Part shown: piece by piece, positions 1-9,278 of the stretch
Layout: every line of letters starts with the position of its first letter
How positions within the stretch are numbered: the stretch's first letter is position 1
Assembly (NCBI GenBank): GCA_958353395.1
Contig: CATWSG010000004.1
Coordinates: 1 to 64,000, forward strand
Direction: 5' to 3'
DNA: 64,000 nucleotides
Source of the DNA: an uncultured Collinsella sp.
Lineage (GTDB): Bacteria; Actinomycetota; Coriobacteriia; Coriobacteriales; Coriobacteriaceae
Program-made: the position numbers and the translations under genes
The notes under the pieces: generated by a model
The model's database searches: none
Seen by the model: only the letters and a program-made list of their open reading frames with translations
Told to the model about the DNA's origin: nothing

Positions 1-111
1 CATCGACCTGCGCCGATGCCCCCAACGTGGACACACATTTTGTCCTATAAGCCCCAAAATAGCGATTCTGATAGCACAAATTTATTTTTAGAATCACTCT
101 TGGTTTCAAAA

Positions 112-145
112 ATAAAAAAGGTCAAAGGCTCTAAACCTCTGACCT
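112..145 (-). terminator. Intrinsic terminator of tRNA-Val
   Basis: On the minus strand a 10-bp stem (AGGTCAGAGG pairing with CCTTTGACCT, one G-T pair) closes a 7-base loop and is followed by six T. It lies 10 bases past the 3' end of the tRNA-Val gene, as expected for a single tRNA transcript. Confidence 0.85.
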
Positions 146-155
146 GATCTTTAGA

Positions 156-230
156 TGGTGGGCGATACAAGATTCGAACTTGTGACCCCATCCGTGTGAA
201 GGATATGCTCTACCCCTGAGCCAATCGCCC
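156..230 (-). tRNA. tRNA-Val (anticodon CAC)
   Basis: The minus strand folds as a complete cloverleaf: acceptor GGGCGAT/ATCGCCC, D-arm GGCTCAGGGGTAGAGC, a 5-bp anticodon stem (one wobble) around the loop TTCACAC giving anticodon CAC, and T-arm with GTTCGAATC. CCA is encoded at 156-158. Anticodon CAC reads GUG (valine). A terminator follows at 112-145. Confidence 0.93.
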
Positions 231-626
231 GTCGCCTTTCGGCAAAAGAGATACTAACATAGCCGCGCCCGGTTTTCCAAGAACTTTTTGCCTTCGATTT
301 TAAATTCGTGACCATTCGCAACGACTCGTTGGCTACATCCAACTTTTAACGCATATCCACCCTGCAGACGTCATCGAACGTTTTCCCCAAAATGATTACG
401 TTCATTCGTTGAATTATTCACTCTATTAGCGAGCAATTATGGAGACAGGGACCCTCAAGCTCTGAGCAAACACCTGCGGTTTTGCTGCACACTTCATCTA
501 TTTAGCAAAACCCGTCAAGCTTTTGGTCAGTATTTGGTCAGCTCCCGGTACTTACCCGCATGAAGTGCACCTAGATAATCGGACTCGCAAGCCGCATGGC
601 TCACGCCCGATACTAGGGAGGCCCAT
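231..626. other. Non-coding stretch with TTTGGTC repeats
   Basis: I see no supportable gene. The stretch is AT-richer than its surroundings. Near 521-539 two copies of TTTGGTCAG lie 11 bases apart; a longer array of the same word lies upstream of recA. An SD-like GGGAGG at 616-621 serves the gene starting at 627. Confidence 0.6.
521..540 (+). repeat. Two TTTGGTCAG repeats, 11-bp period
   Basis: TTTTGGTCAG is followed directly by TATTTGGTCA; the GG pairs sit at 525 and 536, one helical turn apart. The same double word occurs on the minus strand near 47182-47199 upstream of recA. Function unknown; spacing on one DNA face suggests protein binding, which is inference. Confidence 0.5.
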
Positions 627-1784
627 ATGGACGAGATCATCTGCGCAAACACCGCATTCCGCTACTGGCGCTGCCCACCGCAGGTGCGCGACCTCTACCC
701 GCGCCTGCCCAACTCCGATGACGGCTGGCGTGCCCTGTCCCGATCACCCTTCGTAACCGACGTCCTCAAGACCCCGATTACCGCAGTTGCTTCACCAGGT
801 TGTTGTAATCACCACTCGGGATTGCGCTCCACTATTCGCTGGGAAGGGGCATCGGATGCCAGCACAACAATCGACACTCATTTAGGCTTTAGTGTCACTA
901 ATCCGCTTAACACGTTATTTACTATGACACGCTTTGTGTCCCCAATAGATCTCGTACTAGCTATGTACGAACTTTGCGGTTGTTTTTCTGTTTTCGAGCC
1001 GACTCCCGCCGCCGAAATGCAATTAAAAATGGCGGCAAAAGAGATTCACCAGAGCAGTACGCAAGATCTATTCGAACTTGATGAAGGCGAAGACCAGGCA
1101 CCTTGGAAACGGGTTTATGCCCATGTAACCGTAAAGGCCTCGGAAAACGAAGGACAAACGGACCGGCATGAGGATAGTAGAAAGGTTACGAAGCTTAAAG
1201 GAACTTCTCTCTGGATGAGAAAGCCACTCATCGAATTAAGCGACTTGCATCAATTCGCCGACAAGGTCAAAAGTCAAATGTGGGGAAAGCAGTTCTATGA
1301 TGCCGCTCAGCAGGTTATCGGCATTGCCGCGTCTCCGCTCGAGGTTGCAGGAATCTTGCTTCTAAACCGTCCGCGGCGTCTTGGCGGCGCGGGCTTCACG
1401 AACGTTTATGCCAACGACTTGACCCCACTTTCCATATCGGCGCAAAGCATTGCAGGTCAAAAGGTCTGCTACGGCGATATCGTGATCGTAAATCCGATTC
1501 TTATGAAAGGTGCAATTATCGAAATCCAAGGTGAAGTCATTCATGGCTCGGGTGCAATACTTGACCACGATGCGGAGCGCATGACTGCGTTGCAGAGCAT
1601 GGGATTCGATGTATTCTTGGTGACTCACGATATGCTCAACGATTCAAAGCAGCTAGACACCATAGCCAGAAGCGTCTGCGACCGTTTAGGGATTCGCTAT
1701 AAAGCCAAAACTGAAGCAATGAAGTCCGCCGAGACGCGACTGCGAGCAAATGTTTTGTGCAACTGGTTAGAAATCGGAAATTAG
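627..1784 (+). CDS. Accessory protein with DUF559/Vsr-like nuclease fold
   Basis: A 385-residue protein I do not recognise by name. Its N-terminus (MDEIICANTAFRYWRCPPQ) resembles a large Coriobacteriia-specific group of hypothetical proteins. Around residues 293-330 a hydrophobic strand ending IEIQGEV, then D..R...L...GF and a second strand (VFLVTHD), resembles the PD-(D/E)XK core of DUF559/Vsr-like nucleases, although the usual aspartate-rich first strand is altered, so catalysis is uncertain. SD GGGAGG lies 6 bases before the ATG. It stands alone between tRNA genes, is AT-richer than the housekeeping genes and uses rarer codons, which fits an accessory or laterally acquired gene. Alternative: the antitoxin-like half of an AbiE-type system, but no partner toxin is adjacent. 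Confidence 0.55.
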   Translation: MDEIICANTAFRYWRCPPQVRDLYPRLPNSDDGWRALSRSPFVTDVLKTPITAVASPGCCNHHSGLRSTIRWEGASDASTTIDTHLGFSVTNPLNTLFTMTRFVSPIDLVLAMYELCGCFSVFEPTPAAEMQLKMAAKEIHQSSTQDLFELDEGEDQAPWKRVYAHVTVKASENEGQTDRHEDSRKVTKLKGTSLWMRKPLIELSDLHQFADKVKSQMWGKQFYDAAQQVIGIAASPLEVAGILLLNRPRRLGGAGFTNVYANDLTPLSISAQSIAGQKVCYGDIVIVNPILMKGAIIEIQGEVIHGSGAILDHDAERMTALQSMGFDVFLVTHDMLNDSKQLDTIARSVCDRLGIRYKAKTEAMKSAETRLRANVLCNWLEIGN

Positions 1785-1834
1785 CTGCGACAAGGCATTG
1801 GAACAAGCATATTTGCCTGTTAGTGAATTAGTGT

Positions 1835-1998
1835 CATTTCAAAACCATGCCGGATTACGGGGCTCAACCCAGACCGGCCGTCCATGCCCTGCATTTAACT
1901 AAATGCACAAGCCTTCTACCTGCGGTTTTGTTTCCACTAATTCCGGCATGCTCGGTGGTCCCCGGTCTAGCCCCGTAATCCGGCATGGTTTTGAAATG
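1835..1998. repeat. Palindromic element, 30-bp terminal inverted repeats
   Basis: Arms 1835-1864 and 1969-1998 are perfect 30-bp inverted repeats. Stems continue as AGACCGG (1871-1877) with CCGGTCT (1962-1968). Within the 104-base interior are a small hairpin (TGCATTT/AAATGCA, 1890-1907) and a further copy of the arm word CCGGCATG (1943-1950). No ORF of note and no clear target-site duplication. It could be a MITE-like element or a structured RNA; a second copy is at 2948-3111. Confidence 0.75.
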
Positions 1999-2039
1999 GC
2001 CGAGTGGGCGAAAGCGCGATCGGCACCAATAATGGGACC

Positions 2040-2310
2040 GTCGCCGGTGGAGTAGCAGCCCGGCGCATGGCGGACCGCACTCCGAGAGCGAAAAGCGGCG
2101 GACGGCGGAACTCGAGATGTCCCGGGGGGGCGCTGGAAAGGAGGGCGGCGCTGCCGCCGCCCTCCCGCGGGGCGCGCCCCGCGGGCTCAGCCGGGCATCG
2201 AGGGGCCCCGACGCCCTGGGCGCGCGCCCGCACCGGCCCCGCGGGCACTGGCCTCCGCCGTCGCGACCCCGCGGGACCCCGGCGCCCGCCCCCCGGAAAG
2301 TTTTTCCAAA
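2040..2310. other. Extremely GC-rich structured block upstream of tRNA-Ala
   Basis: About 270 bases dominated by G and C. It includes a 10-bp stem GGAGGGCGGC/GCCGCCCTCC (around 2139-2164), then a perfect 22-bp palindrome at 2164-2185, and several shorter GC stems. Open frames exist on both strands but have no recognisable domain and arise from stop-codon scarcity. I see no gene; the block is repeated at 3153-3423. Confidence 0.5.
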
Positions 2311-2317
2311 ATTCTCC

Positions 2318-2346
2318 TTGCATCGGCGGGGGAGTTCCCGTATAGT
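2318..2346 (+). promoter_or_regulatory. tRNA-Ala promoter, copy 1
   Basis: The -35 TTGCAT (2318-2323) and -10 TATAGT (2341-2346) are separated by 17 bases. The tRNA begins 13 bases past the -10 hexamer, consistent with a very short leader. Confidence 0.8.
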
Positions 2347-2358
2347 ACTTCTTCGCAC

Positions 2359-2431
2359 GGGGGCGTAGCTCAGCTGGGAGAGCGCTTGACTGGCAGTCAA
2401 GAGGTCAGGGGTTCGATCCCCCTCGTCTCCA
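2359..2431 (+). tRNA. tRNA-Ala (anticodon GGC), copy 1
   Basis: Complete cloverleaf: acceptor GGGGGCG/CGTCTCC with the G3-U70 wobble that identifies alanine tRNA, anticodon stem CTTGA/TCAAG around loop CTGGCAG (anticodon GGC, reads GCC), and T-loop GTTCGATC. The discriminator A at 2431 is followed by CCC, so the CCA end is not encoded, unlike the other tRNAs here. An identical gene lies at 3472-3544. Confidence 0.93.
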
Positions 2432-2447
2432 CCCGAGCATTGAATGA

Positions 2448-2475
2448 GGCTCCAACGCAAGTTGGGGCCTTTTTT
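2448..2475 (+). terminator. Intrinsic terminator of tRNA-Ala, copy 1
   Basis: GGCTCCAAC pairs with GTTGGGGCC (9 bp, one G-T pair) around a GCAA tetraloop, followed by a T run. Confidence 0.88.
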
Positions 2476-2599
2476 CATATCAATCGTCCTGCAATTTATC
2501 TTTGCTTAGCGGCGGTTGAAGTAAACCCATCCCAGATTGCAACTATGAATGAAATTAATGCCCTACGCCTTTGCAAGCCAAAATAAGGCGTCAACGCAA

Positions 2600-2630
2600 T
2601 GTAAAGAGGCCAGGCGTGTTGCCCGGCCTC
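2600..2630 (-). terminator. Hairpin downstream of tRNA-Met/Ile2
   Basis: GAGGCCAGGC and GCCCGGCCTC form a 10-bp stem with one mismatch just past the 3' end of the minus-strand tRNA. The following T run is poor (TTTACATT), so termination is only probable. Confidence 0.4.
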
Positions 2631-2639
2631 GAAATACTC

Positions 2640-2715
2640 TGGTGGGCCCTCCGGGATTCGAACCCAGAACCCAGGGATTATGAGTCCCCTGCGCTAACCG
2701 TTGCGCCAAGAGCCC
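2640..2715 (-). tRNA. tRNA with CAT anticodon (Met or Ile2)
   Basis: The minus strand gives a full cloverleaf: acceptor GGGCTCT/AGGGCCC, anticodon stem GGGGA/TCCCT around loop CTCATAA (anticodon CAT), T-arm GTTCGAATC, and encoded CCA at 2640-2642. The acceptor closes with a G-C pair, so it is not an obvious initiator. Elongator methionine and lysidine-modified isoleucine-2 cannot be told apart by eye. It sits between the two tRNA-Ala copies on the opposite strand. Confidence 0.9.
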
Positions 2716-2947
2716 TTATGTACTGTGATTATAATTTCAGCAATGGAAATTCATTTCCCATAGGGTTAAATCACGATTTGAAATACTACCATGCGCAAGC
2801 AAGTCGCACAACGCACGATCAAGCCATGTTTTTAACACTCGGTATTCCCTGATAATCATGATTCATCAGAAAAAATAGCAATAGAGGGGATAGTTCAAGC
2901 CATTATCCCAAGACTGCAAATAGATTTAACCATCAGCGAACCGGTGC
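2716..2947. other. AT-rich spacer without a gene
   Basis: Between tRNA-Met/Ile2 and the second repeat copy. Unusually AT-rich for this chromosome. I see no gene, and only the upstream region of the minus-strand tRNA. Confidence 0.5.
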
Positions 2948-3111
2948 CATTTCAAAACCATGCCGGATTACGGGGCTCAACCCAGACCGGCCGTCCATGC
3001 CCTGCATTTAACTAAATGCACAAGCCTTCTACCTGCGGTTTTGTTTCCACTAATTCCGGCATGCTCGGTGGTCCCCGGTCTAGCCCCGTAATCCGGCATG
3101 GTTTTGAAATG
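2948..3111. repeat. Palindromic element, second copy
   Basis: Same 30-bp inverted arms (2948-2977 and 3082-3111) and interior as 1835-1998, as part of the larger duplication. Confidence 0.75.
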
Positions 3112-3430
3112 GCCGAGTGGGCGAAAGCGCGATCGGCACCAATAATGGGACCGTCGCCGGTGGAGTAGCAGCCCGGCGCATGGCGGACCGCACTCCGAGA
3201 GCGAAAAGCGGCGGACGGCGGAACTCGAGATGTCCCGGGGGGGCGCTGGAAAGGAGGGCGGCGCTGCCGCCGCCCTCCCGCGGGGCGCGCCCCGCGGGCT
3301 CAGCCGGGCATCGAGGGGCCCCGACGCCCTGGGCGCGCGCCCGCACCGGCCCCGCGGGCACTGGCCTCCGCCGTCGCGACCCCGCGGGACCCCGGCGCCC
3401 GCCCCCCGGAAAGTTTTTCCAAAATTCTCC

Positions 3431-3459
3431 TTGCATCGGCGGGGGAGTTCCCGTATAGT
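3431..3459 (+). promoter_or_regulatory. tRNA-Ala promoter, copy 2
   Basis: Identical to the promoter at 2318-2346: TTGCAT, 17 bases, TATAGT. Confidence 0.8.
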
Positions 3460-3471
3460 ACTTCTTCGCAC

Positions 3472-3544
3472 GGGGGCGTAGCTCAGCTGGGAGAGCGCTT
3501 GACTGGCAGTCAAGAGGTCAGGGGTTCGATCCCCCTCGTCTCCA
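3472..3544 (+). tRNA. tRNA-Ala (anticodon GGC), copy 2
   Basis: Identical to the gene at 2359-2431, including the G3-U70 pair and absence of an encoded CCA. Confidence 0.93.
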
Positions 3545-3560
3545 CCCGAGCATTGAATGA

Positions 3561-3588
3561 GGCTCCAACGCAAGTTGGGGCCTTTTTT
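3561..3588 (+). terminator. Intrinsic terminator of tRNA-Ala, copy 2
   Basis: Same 9-bp stem, GCAA loop and T run as at 2448-2475. It separates tRNA-Ala from the ABC-F gene at 3620. Confidence 0.88.
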
Positions 3589-3619
3589 CATATAGGCACA
3601 CAAGGTCAAAGGCGGCACC

Positions 3620-5639
<2,020 letters not shown>

Positions 5640-5653
<14 letters not shown>

Positions 5654-5936
5654 GGCCGCTGCCGTGGCGATGAGCATCATCGCCATCGCTTGTCGCATCT
5701 GCGGCATCTTTATGAGCGCGATGACCGTGCTGCTGTGCTTTAGCGGCCTCACCGCCAAGCTGCAGATCGTGGGCTTTGTCGTTGAGCTTTCGCGCGCACT
5801 GCCGAGCGCCATCGCCGGCTACGGCGTCATCACATCGCCCTTTGGCGGTGTGTTCCGCTTGGATTACGCCATCGTGGCCGTCATCCTGTTTGTGGCCGAT
5901 TACCTGCTCACGCGCGCCTCGCGCCGCGTCCGCTAG
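5640..5936 (+). CDS. Small hydrophobic membrane protein, unknown
   Basis: A 98-residue protein with two or three predicted membrane segments (about 9-30, 36-55 and 74-90) and a basic C-terminus (RASRRVR). I choose the GTG at 5640, which overlaps the end of the ABC-F gene by 14 bases, because a strong SD (AGAGGAG) lies 7 bases upstream; an ATG at 5670 would lack this. The tight overlap implies translational coupling with the ABC-F gene, and a site-2-type protease gene follows at 5946. I do not recognise the family and give no function. Confidence 0.7.
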
Positions 5937-5945
5937 GGGAGTGAC

Positions 5946-6629
5946 ATGTCCAGCAGCTACCTCATGAATCTGCTCGCGAGCGCCGTCGCCGTCATCGTGG
6001 GTATCGTGATCCACGAAAGCGCGCACGCCGCCGCGGCCTGGGCGCTCGGCGACAAGACGGCCCGTTCGCGCGGCCGCGTTTCACTCAACCCGCTCAACCA
6101 TATCGACCCGTTTGGCACCATAATCCTGCCGCTGTTGATGCTCGCCGCCGGAGGCCCGGTGTTCGCCTTCGCCAAGCCCGTACCCGTCTACCTCAACAAC
6201 CTCAAGCACCCCAAACGCGACGAGGTCCTGGTGAGCGCGGCCGGCCCCGCGTCGAACATCGCCCTCGCGTGCCTCGCGGCCGCCCTCATGCACGCAACGT
6301 ACGGAAACCTCTACACCAGCATGTCCTTTGCCTTGGCGTCACAGATCATGAACTTCGGCGCCACGTTTATCGTGGTCAACCTGTCACTCGCGTTCTTCAA
6401 CCTCATCCCGATCCCGCCGCTCGACGGCTCGTCGATCGTCGTCCCGTTTCTCAAAGGCAAGGCGCTCGCCAACTACTACCGTCTGCAGCAATACGCCATG
6501 CCCATCCTCATCCTGGTGCTGTACCTATTGCCCATGTGGACCGGCATCGATGCGATCGGCCGCTATTTCGACGTTACCGTGTATCCGCTGGCCGAGCAGC
6601 TGCTCAACTTCGCAATCGCCGGCATCTAA
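5946..6629 (+). CDS. Site-2 protease family (M50) membrane metalloprotease
   Basis: A 227-residue integral membrane protein of the compact M50/YwhC-like type. The zinc-binding HExxH motif is HESAH at residues 23-27 in the first membrane segment; a later segment carries NLIPIPPLDG (about 149-158), the equivalent of the NPDG motif providing the third ligand. The sequence between (FGTIILPLLM, AAGPASN) also fits the family. No PDZ domain is present, so this is not the RseP/SpoIVFB type with a regulatory insert. SD GGGGAG precedes the ATG. The substrate is unknown. It sits between the small membrane protein gene and scpA. Confidence 0.85.
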   Translation: MSSSYLMNLLASAVAVIVGIVIHESAHAAAAWALGDKTARSRGRVSLNPLNHIDPFGTIILPLLMLAAGGPVFAFAKPVPVYLNNLKHPKRDEVLVSAAGPASNIALACLAAALMHATYGNLYTSMSFALASQIMNFGATFIVVNLSLAFFNLIPIPPLDGSSIVVPFLKGKALANYYRLQQYAMPILILVLYLLPMWTGIDAIGRYFDVTVYPLAEQLLNFAIAGI

Positions 6630-6713
6630 GGTAAACTAACAGGTCGACCATACAAAACGGTCGAAACATGCACCCAAACCGCGCCGCGAAGGCGCCGTCA
6701 AAGGAGGTCGAAG

Positions 6714-7526
6714 ATGTCGTATCGCGTGTCGACGCAGGTCTACAGCGGACCGTTCGACCTGCTGCTGCAGCTGGTAACCCGCCAAAAAGTAGATATCGGC
6801 GCCATCTCCATCAGCGAGGTGGCCGAGCAGTACCTTGCCGAGGCCGAGCGCATCGAGGCGCTGGACCTGGACGTGGCGAGCGACTTTTTGCTGGTCGCGG
6901 CAACCCTTTTGGACATCAAGGCTGCCTCTCTGGTGCCGCAGGAGGCCCCGCGCAAAGTCGATGACGACGATGACGAGTTCGACGAAGACCTCGAAGAGCT
7001 CAGCACGCTCGACGGCGACGCGCTGCGTGAGGTCCTGATCCAGCGCCTGATTGCCTACAAGCAGTTTAAAGGCGCGGCTGCGGCCCTCGGTGCGCGCATG
7101 CAGGCCGAAAGCCGCATGCATCCGCGCGTGGCCGGCCCCGACCCCGAGTTCTTGGGGCTTATGCCCGACTACCTGGCCGGCATCACCCTGCGCGGCCTGG
7201 CCGTTATCTGTGCCGACCTAGACGGCAAGCGACAGACCTTCCTGCTGGAGGCCGAGCACGTGGCGCCGCATCGCGTGCCGCTCGACCTGACCGTGGCCTC
7301 AGTCGACCGCTTTACCATGGCACACCAAACCTGCACCTTCCGCGAGCTGTTGGACGGCGACGCCACCACCGAGCAGCTCGTCGTCACCTTCCTGGCCATG
7401 CTCGAGCTCGCCAAGCGTGGCTCGCTCACGCTGAGCCAGGACGAGATCTTTGGAACCATCTGCATCAACCGAGTCGAGGGCGCCGAGGCATACGTGCCCG
7501 GCGAGGGCCCCGAGCTCACCGAATAG
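6714..7526 (+). CDS. scpA: Segregation and condensation protein A
   Basis: ScpA is the kleisin subunit that bridges SMC heads and, with ScpB, forms the bacterial condensin. The 270-residue protein begins with the typical YSGPFDLLLQLV (about 10-21) and ISEVAEQYL, followed by an acidic linker (DDDDDEFDEDLEEL, about 84-97) and a C-terminal winged-helix region (TFRELLDGD, VVTFLAMLELAKRGSLTLSQ). A strong SD (AAAGGAGGT) precedes the ATG. scpB follows 11 bases later, the usual arrangement. No smc gene is in the window. Confidence 0.96.
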   Translation: MSYRVSTQVYSGPFDLLLQLVTRQKVDIGAISISEVAEQYLAEAERIEALDLDVASDFLLVAATLLDIKAASLVPQEAPRKVDDDDDEFDEDLEELSTLDGDALREVLIQRLIAYKQFKGAAAALGARMQAESRMHPRVAGPDPEFLGLMPDYLAGITLRGLAVICADLDGKRQTFLLEAEHVAPHRVPLDLTVASVDRFTMAHQTCTFRELLDGDATTEQLVVTFLAMLELAKRGSLTLSQDEIFGTICINRVEGAEAYVPGEGPELTE

Positions 7527-7537
7527 GAGCCGCAACC

Positions 7538-8257
7538 ATGTCAACCCTTTCCACGCTGGAGGCAAACAGCCTCAAAGGCGCCCTCGAGGCGCTGCTGCTG
7601 GTGTCGAGCGACCCGGTGAGTGCGCCCGCGCTGGCCGGCGCACTGGATATCGCCCCCGGCGAATGCGCATCGCTGCTCGCCGAGCTCAAGGTTGAGTACG
7701 AGGAGGCCAACCGCGGCTTTCAGCTGCGCGAGGTCGCCGGCGGCTGGCGCCTGTTTACGCACCCCGCCTACCACGACGTGGTCGAGGCCTATGTGTTGAG
7801 CTGGGACACGCAAAAGCTGTCGCAGGCGGCGCTCGAAACCCTGGCCGTCATCGCATACCACCAGCCCGTGACTCGCGAGGTGGTCAAGGGCATCCGCGGC
7901 GTCAATTCTGACGGCGTCATCGCGTCGCTCGTGGACAAGGGCCTGGTGCGCGAGCTCGGCCGCGACCCCCAGCGCGGTCAGGCCATCATTTACGGCACGA
8001 CCAACGCCTTCTTGGAAAAGTTCGGTCTTCGCTCCACCCGCGACCTGCCCGATCTGGAGCAGTTTGCCCCCGACGAGCAGTCGCGACAGTTTATCCGCGA
8101 GCGTCTGAGCGGCCGCAGCATTCAGTCCACGCTCGAGGAGCAGGCCGAGGACCTGGACGAAGAGCGCGAACTGATCGTTACCGATGTTGAGGACACCGAT
8201 GCTGAGGAGCTGCTGGTTGCCGACGATACCTCGGAGGATATGCATGACGAGAACTAA
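7538..8257 (+). CDS. scpB: Segregation and condensation protein B
   Basis: ScpB dimerises through winged helices and binds ScpA in the SMC complex. The 239-residue protein carries the family core: LEALLLVSSDPVS near the start, LSQAALETLAVIAYHQPVTR (about 94-113), IRGVNSD, and LGRDPQRGQAIIYGTT. An acidic tail (about 200-239) extends beyond the core. It follows scpA closely, and the rluB ATG lies inside its last codons, so scpA-scpB-rluB are probably cotranscribed, as in many Gram-positive genomes. Confidence 0.95.
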   Translation: MSTLSTLEANSLKGALEALLLVSSDPVSAPALAGALDIAPGECASLLAELKVEYEEANRGFQLREVAGGWRLFTHPAYHDVVEAYVLSWDTQKLSQAALETLAVIAYHQPVTREVVKGIRGVNSDGVIASLVDKGLVRELGRDPQRGQAIIYGTTNAFLEKFGLRSTRDLPDLEQFAPDEQSRQFIRERLSGRSIQSTLEEQAEDLDEERELIVTDVEDTDAEELLVADDTSEDMHDEN

Positions 8258-9212
8258 TGAAGCAGAGGAGACGCGCGCCGCAAGTGCCACGGGCGCGCCC
8301 GCGTCCGTGGCCCAGCCCGTCTACCCGCACACCATGCGCCTGCAGCGCTTTTTAGCGCGCGCGGGCGTGGCGAGCCGTCGCGGCTCGGAGGACCTGATGA
8401 CCGCCGGCCGCGTGACCGTCAACGGCCAGGTCGCGACCGAGCTGGGCACCAAGGTCGACGTCGACCACGATCACATCGAGGTCGACGGCATGCCCGTCAA
8501 GCTCAACCAGGGTGCCGTGTACTTGATGCTCTACAAGCCGACCGGCTACCTCACCACCATGAGCGACCCGCAGGAGCGCCCTTGCGTGGCCGACCTGGTC
8601 CCCCGCGACCGCTTTCCGGGCCTGTTCCCGGTGGGCCGCCTGGACCGCGACACCACGGGCCTTTTGCTCTTTACCACCGACGGCGACCTGTCGCAGGACC
8701 TGCTGCACCCCAGCAAGCATGTCTACAAGACCTACCAGGCACTCGTGGACGGGCAGCTGACCGACCGCGATCTCACGCCGCTGCGTCGCGGCATAGAGCT
8801 CGACGACGGCCTATGCCAGCCGGCGATCTGCCGCGTCATCACCGCACGCGAGGCCGAGGCCGTAGCTCCCCAGGGCGTCAGGCCCGGCACCACCGCCGTC
8901 GAGGTCATCATTCGCGAGGGTCGCAAGAATCAGGTTAAGCGTATGCTGAGCAAGATTCACCATCCGGTAATCCGTCTGCATCGCTGCAACTTTGCGGGCT
9001 TGGAGCTCGAGGGCGTGGCCAAGGGCTCGTGGCGCGAGCTCACCGACCGCGAGGTGCAGATTCTCAAAAGCGGTGGCATCCCGCCCAAGCAGGCGAGCGC
9101 CAAGCGCAACGGCGGCAAGCCCCAAGACACGCCCGCCAGCCGCACGCGTCACCACGGCAGCCACGGCTCCGCACCCAAGCGCAACACCTACCGCGAGCGC
9201 TACACGGGCTAG
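8244..9212 (+). CDS. rluB: 23S rRNA pseudouridine synthase (RluB type)
   Basis: A 322-residue RsuA/RluB-family enzyme that isomerises uridine in large-subunit rRNA. An S4 domain (RLQRFLARAGVASRRGSE, about 31-48, and VTVNGQVA) precedes the catalytic domain, whose motif GRLDRDTTGLL (about 131-141) holds the catalytic Asp. I choose the ATG at 8244, overlapping scpB by 14 bases, because GGAGG lies 6 bases upstream; the open frame extends further but without an SD. A basic, low-complexity C-terminal tail (about 285-322, rich in Lys, Arg, His, Ser) may add rRNA affinity. RluB fits the scpAB neighbourhood best; the exact target uridine is inferred. Confidence 0.92.
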   Translation: MTRTNEAEETRAASATGAPASVAQPVYPHTMRLQRFLARAGVASRRGSEDLMTAGRVTVNGQVATELGTKVDVDHDHIEVDGMPVKLNQGAVYLMLYKPTGYLTTMSDPQERPCVADLVPRDRFPGLFPVGRLDRDTTGLLLFTTDGDLSQDLLHPSKHVYKTYQALVDGQLTDRDLTPLRRGIELDDGLCQPAICRVITAREAEAVAPQGVRPGTTAVEVIIREGRKNQVKRMLSKIHHPVIRLHRCNFAGLELEGVAKGSWRELTDREVQILKSGGIPPKQASAKRNGGKPQDTPASRTRHHGSHGSAPKRNTYRERYTG

Positions 9213-9278
9213 GCAACCCGCCGCGCCCCAACGCCCGCGAACCATACCAGAACGTCAATCATCGAAAGGAAGCATTGC

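Larger units (their letters stand above)
1835..2480 (+). repeat. 646-bp perfect direct repeat, copy 1
   Basis: Positions 1835-2480 recur at 2948-3593 with a constant offset of 1113 and no difference that I can see. The unit contains a palindromic element (1835-1998), a very GC-rich block, a tRNA-Ala promoter, the tRNA-Ala gene and its terminator. Identity stops abruptly at both ends. Confidence 0.9.
2948..3593 (+). repeat. 646-bp perfect direct repeat, copy 2
   Basis: Second copy of 1835-2480. It ends 26 bases before the ATG of the ABC-F gene, so that gene lies directly behind the duplicated tRNA-Ala terminator. Confidence 0.9.

Noticed and set aside
1991..2020. Sequence ATGGCCGAGTGGGCGAAAGC resembling the D-arm region of tRNA-Ser
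   Set aside because: No acceptor, anticodon or T-arm follows, so no tRNA can be folded; chance or a very old relic.
1864..2478. 204-residue minus-strand open frame reading GGDEGDRTPDLLTASQALSQ
   Set aside because: It is antisense to tRNA-Ala and the GC-rich block; this peptide is a well-known false translation of tRNA genes. The longer version at 2977-3807 has the same origin.
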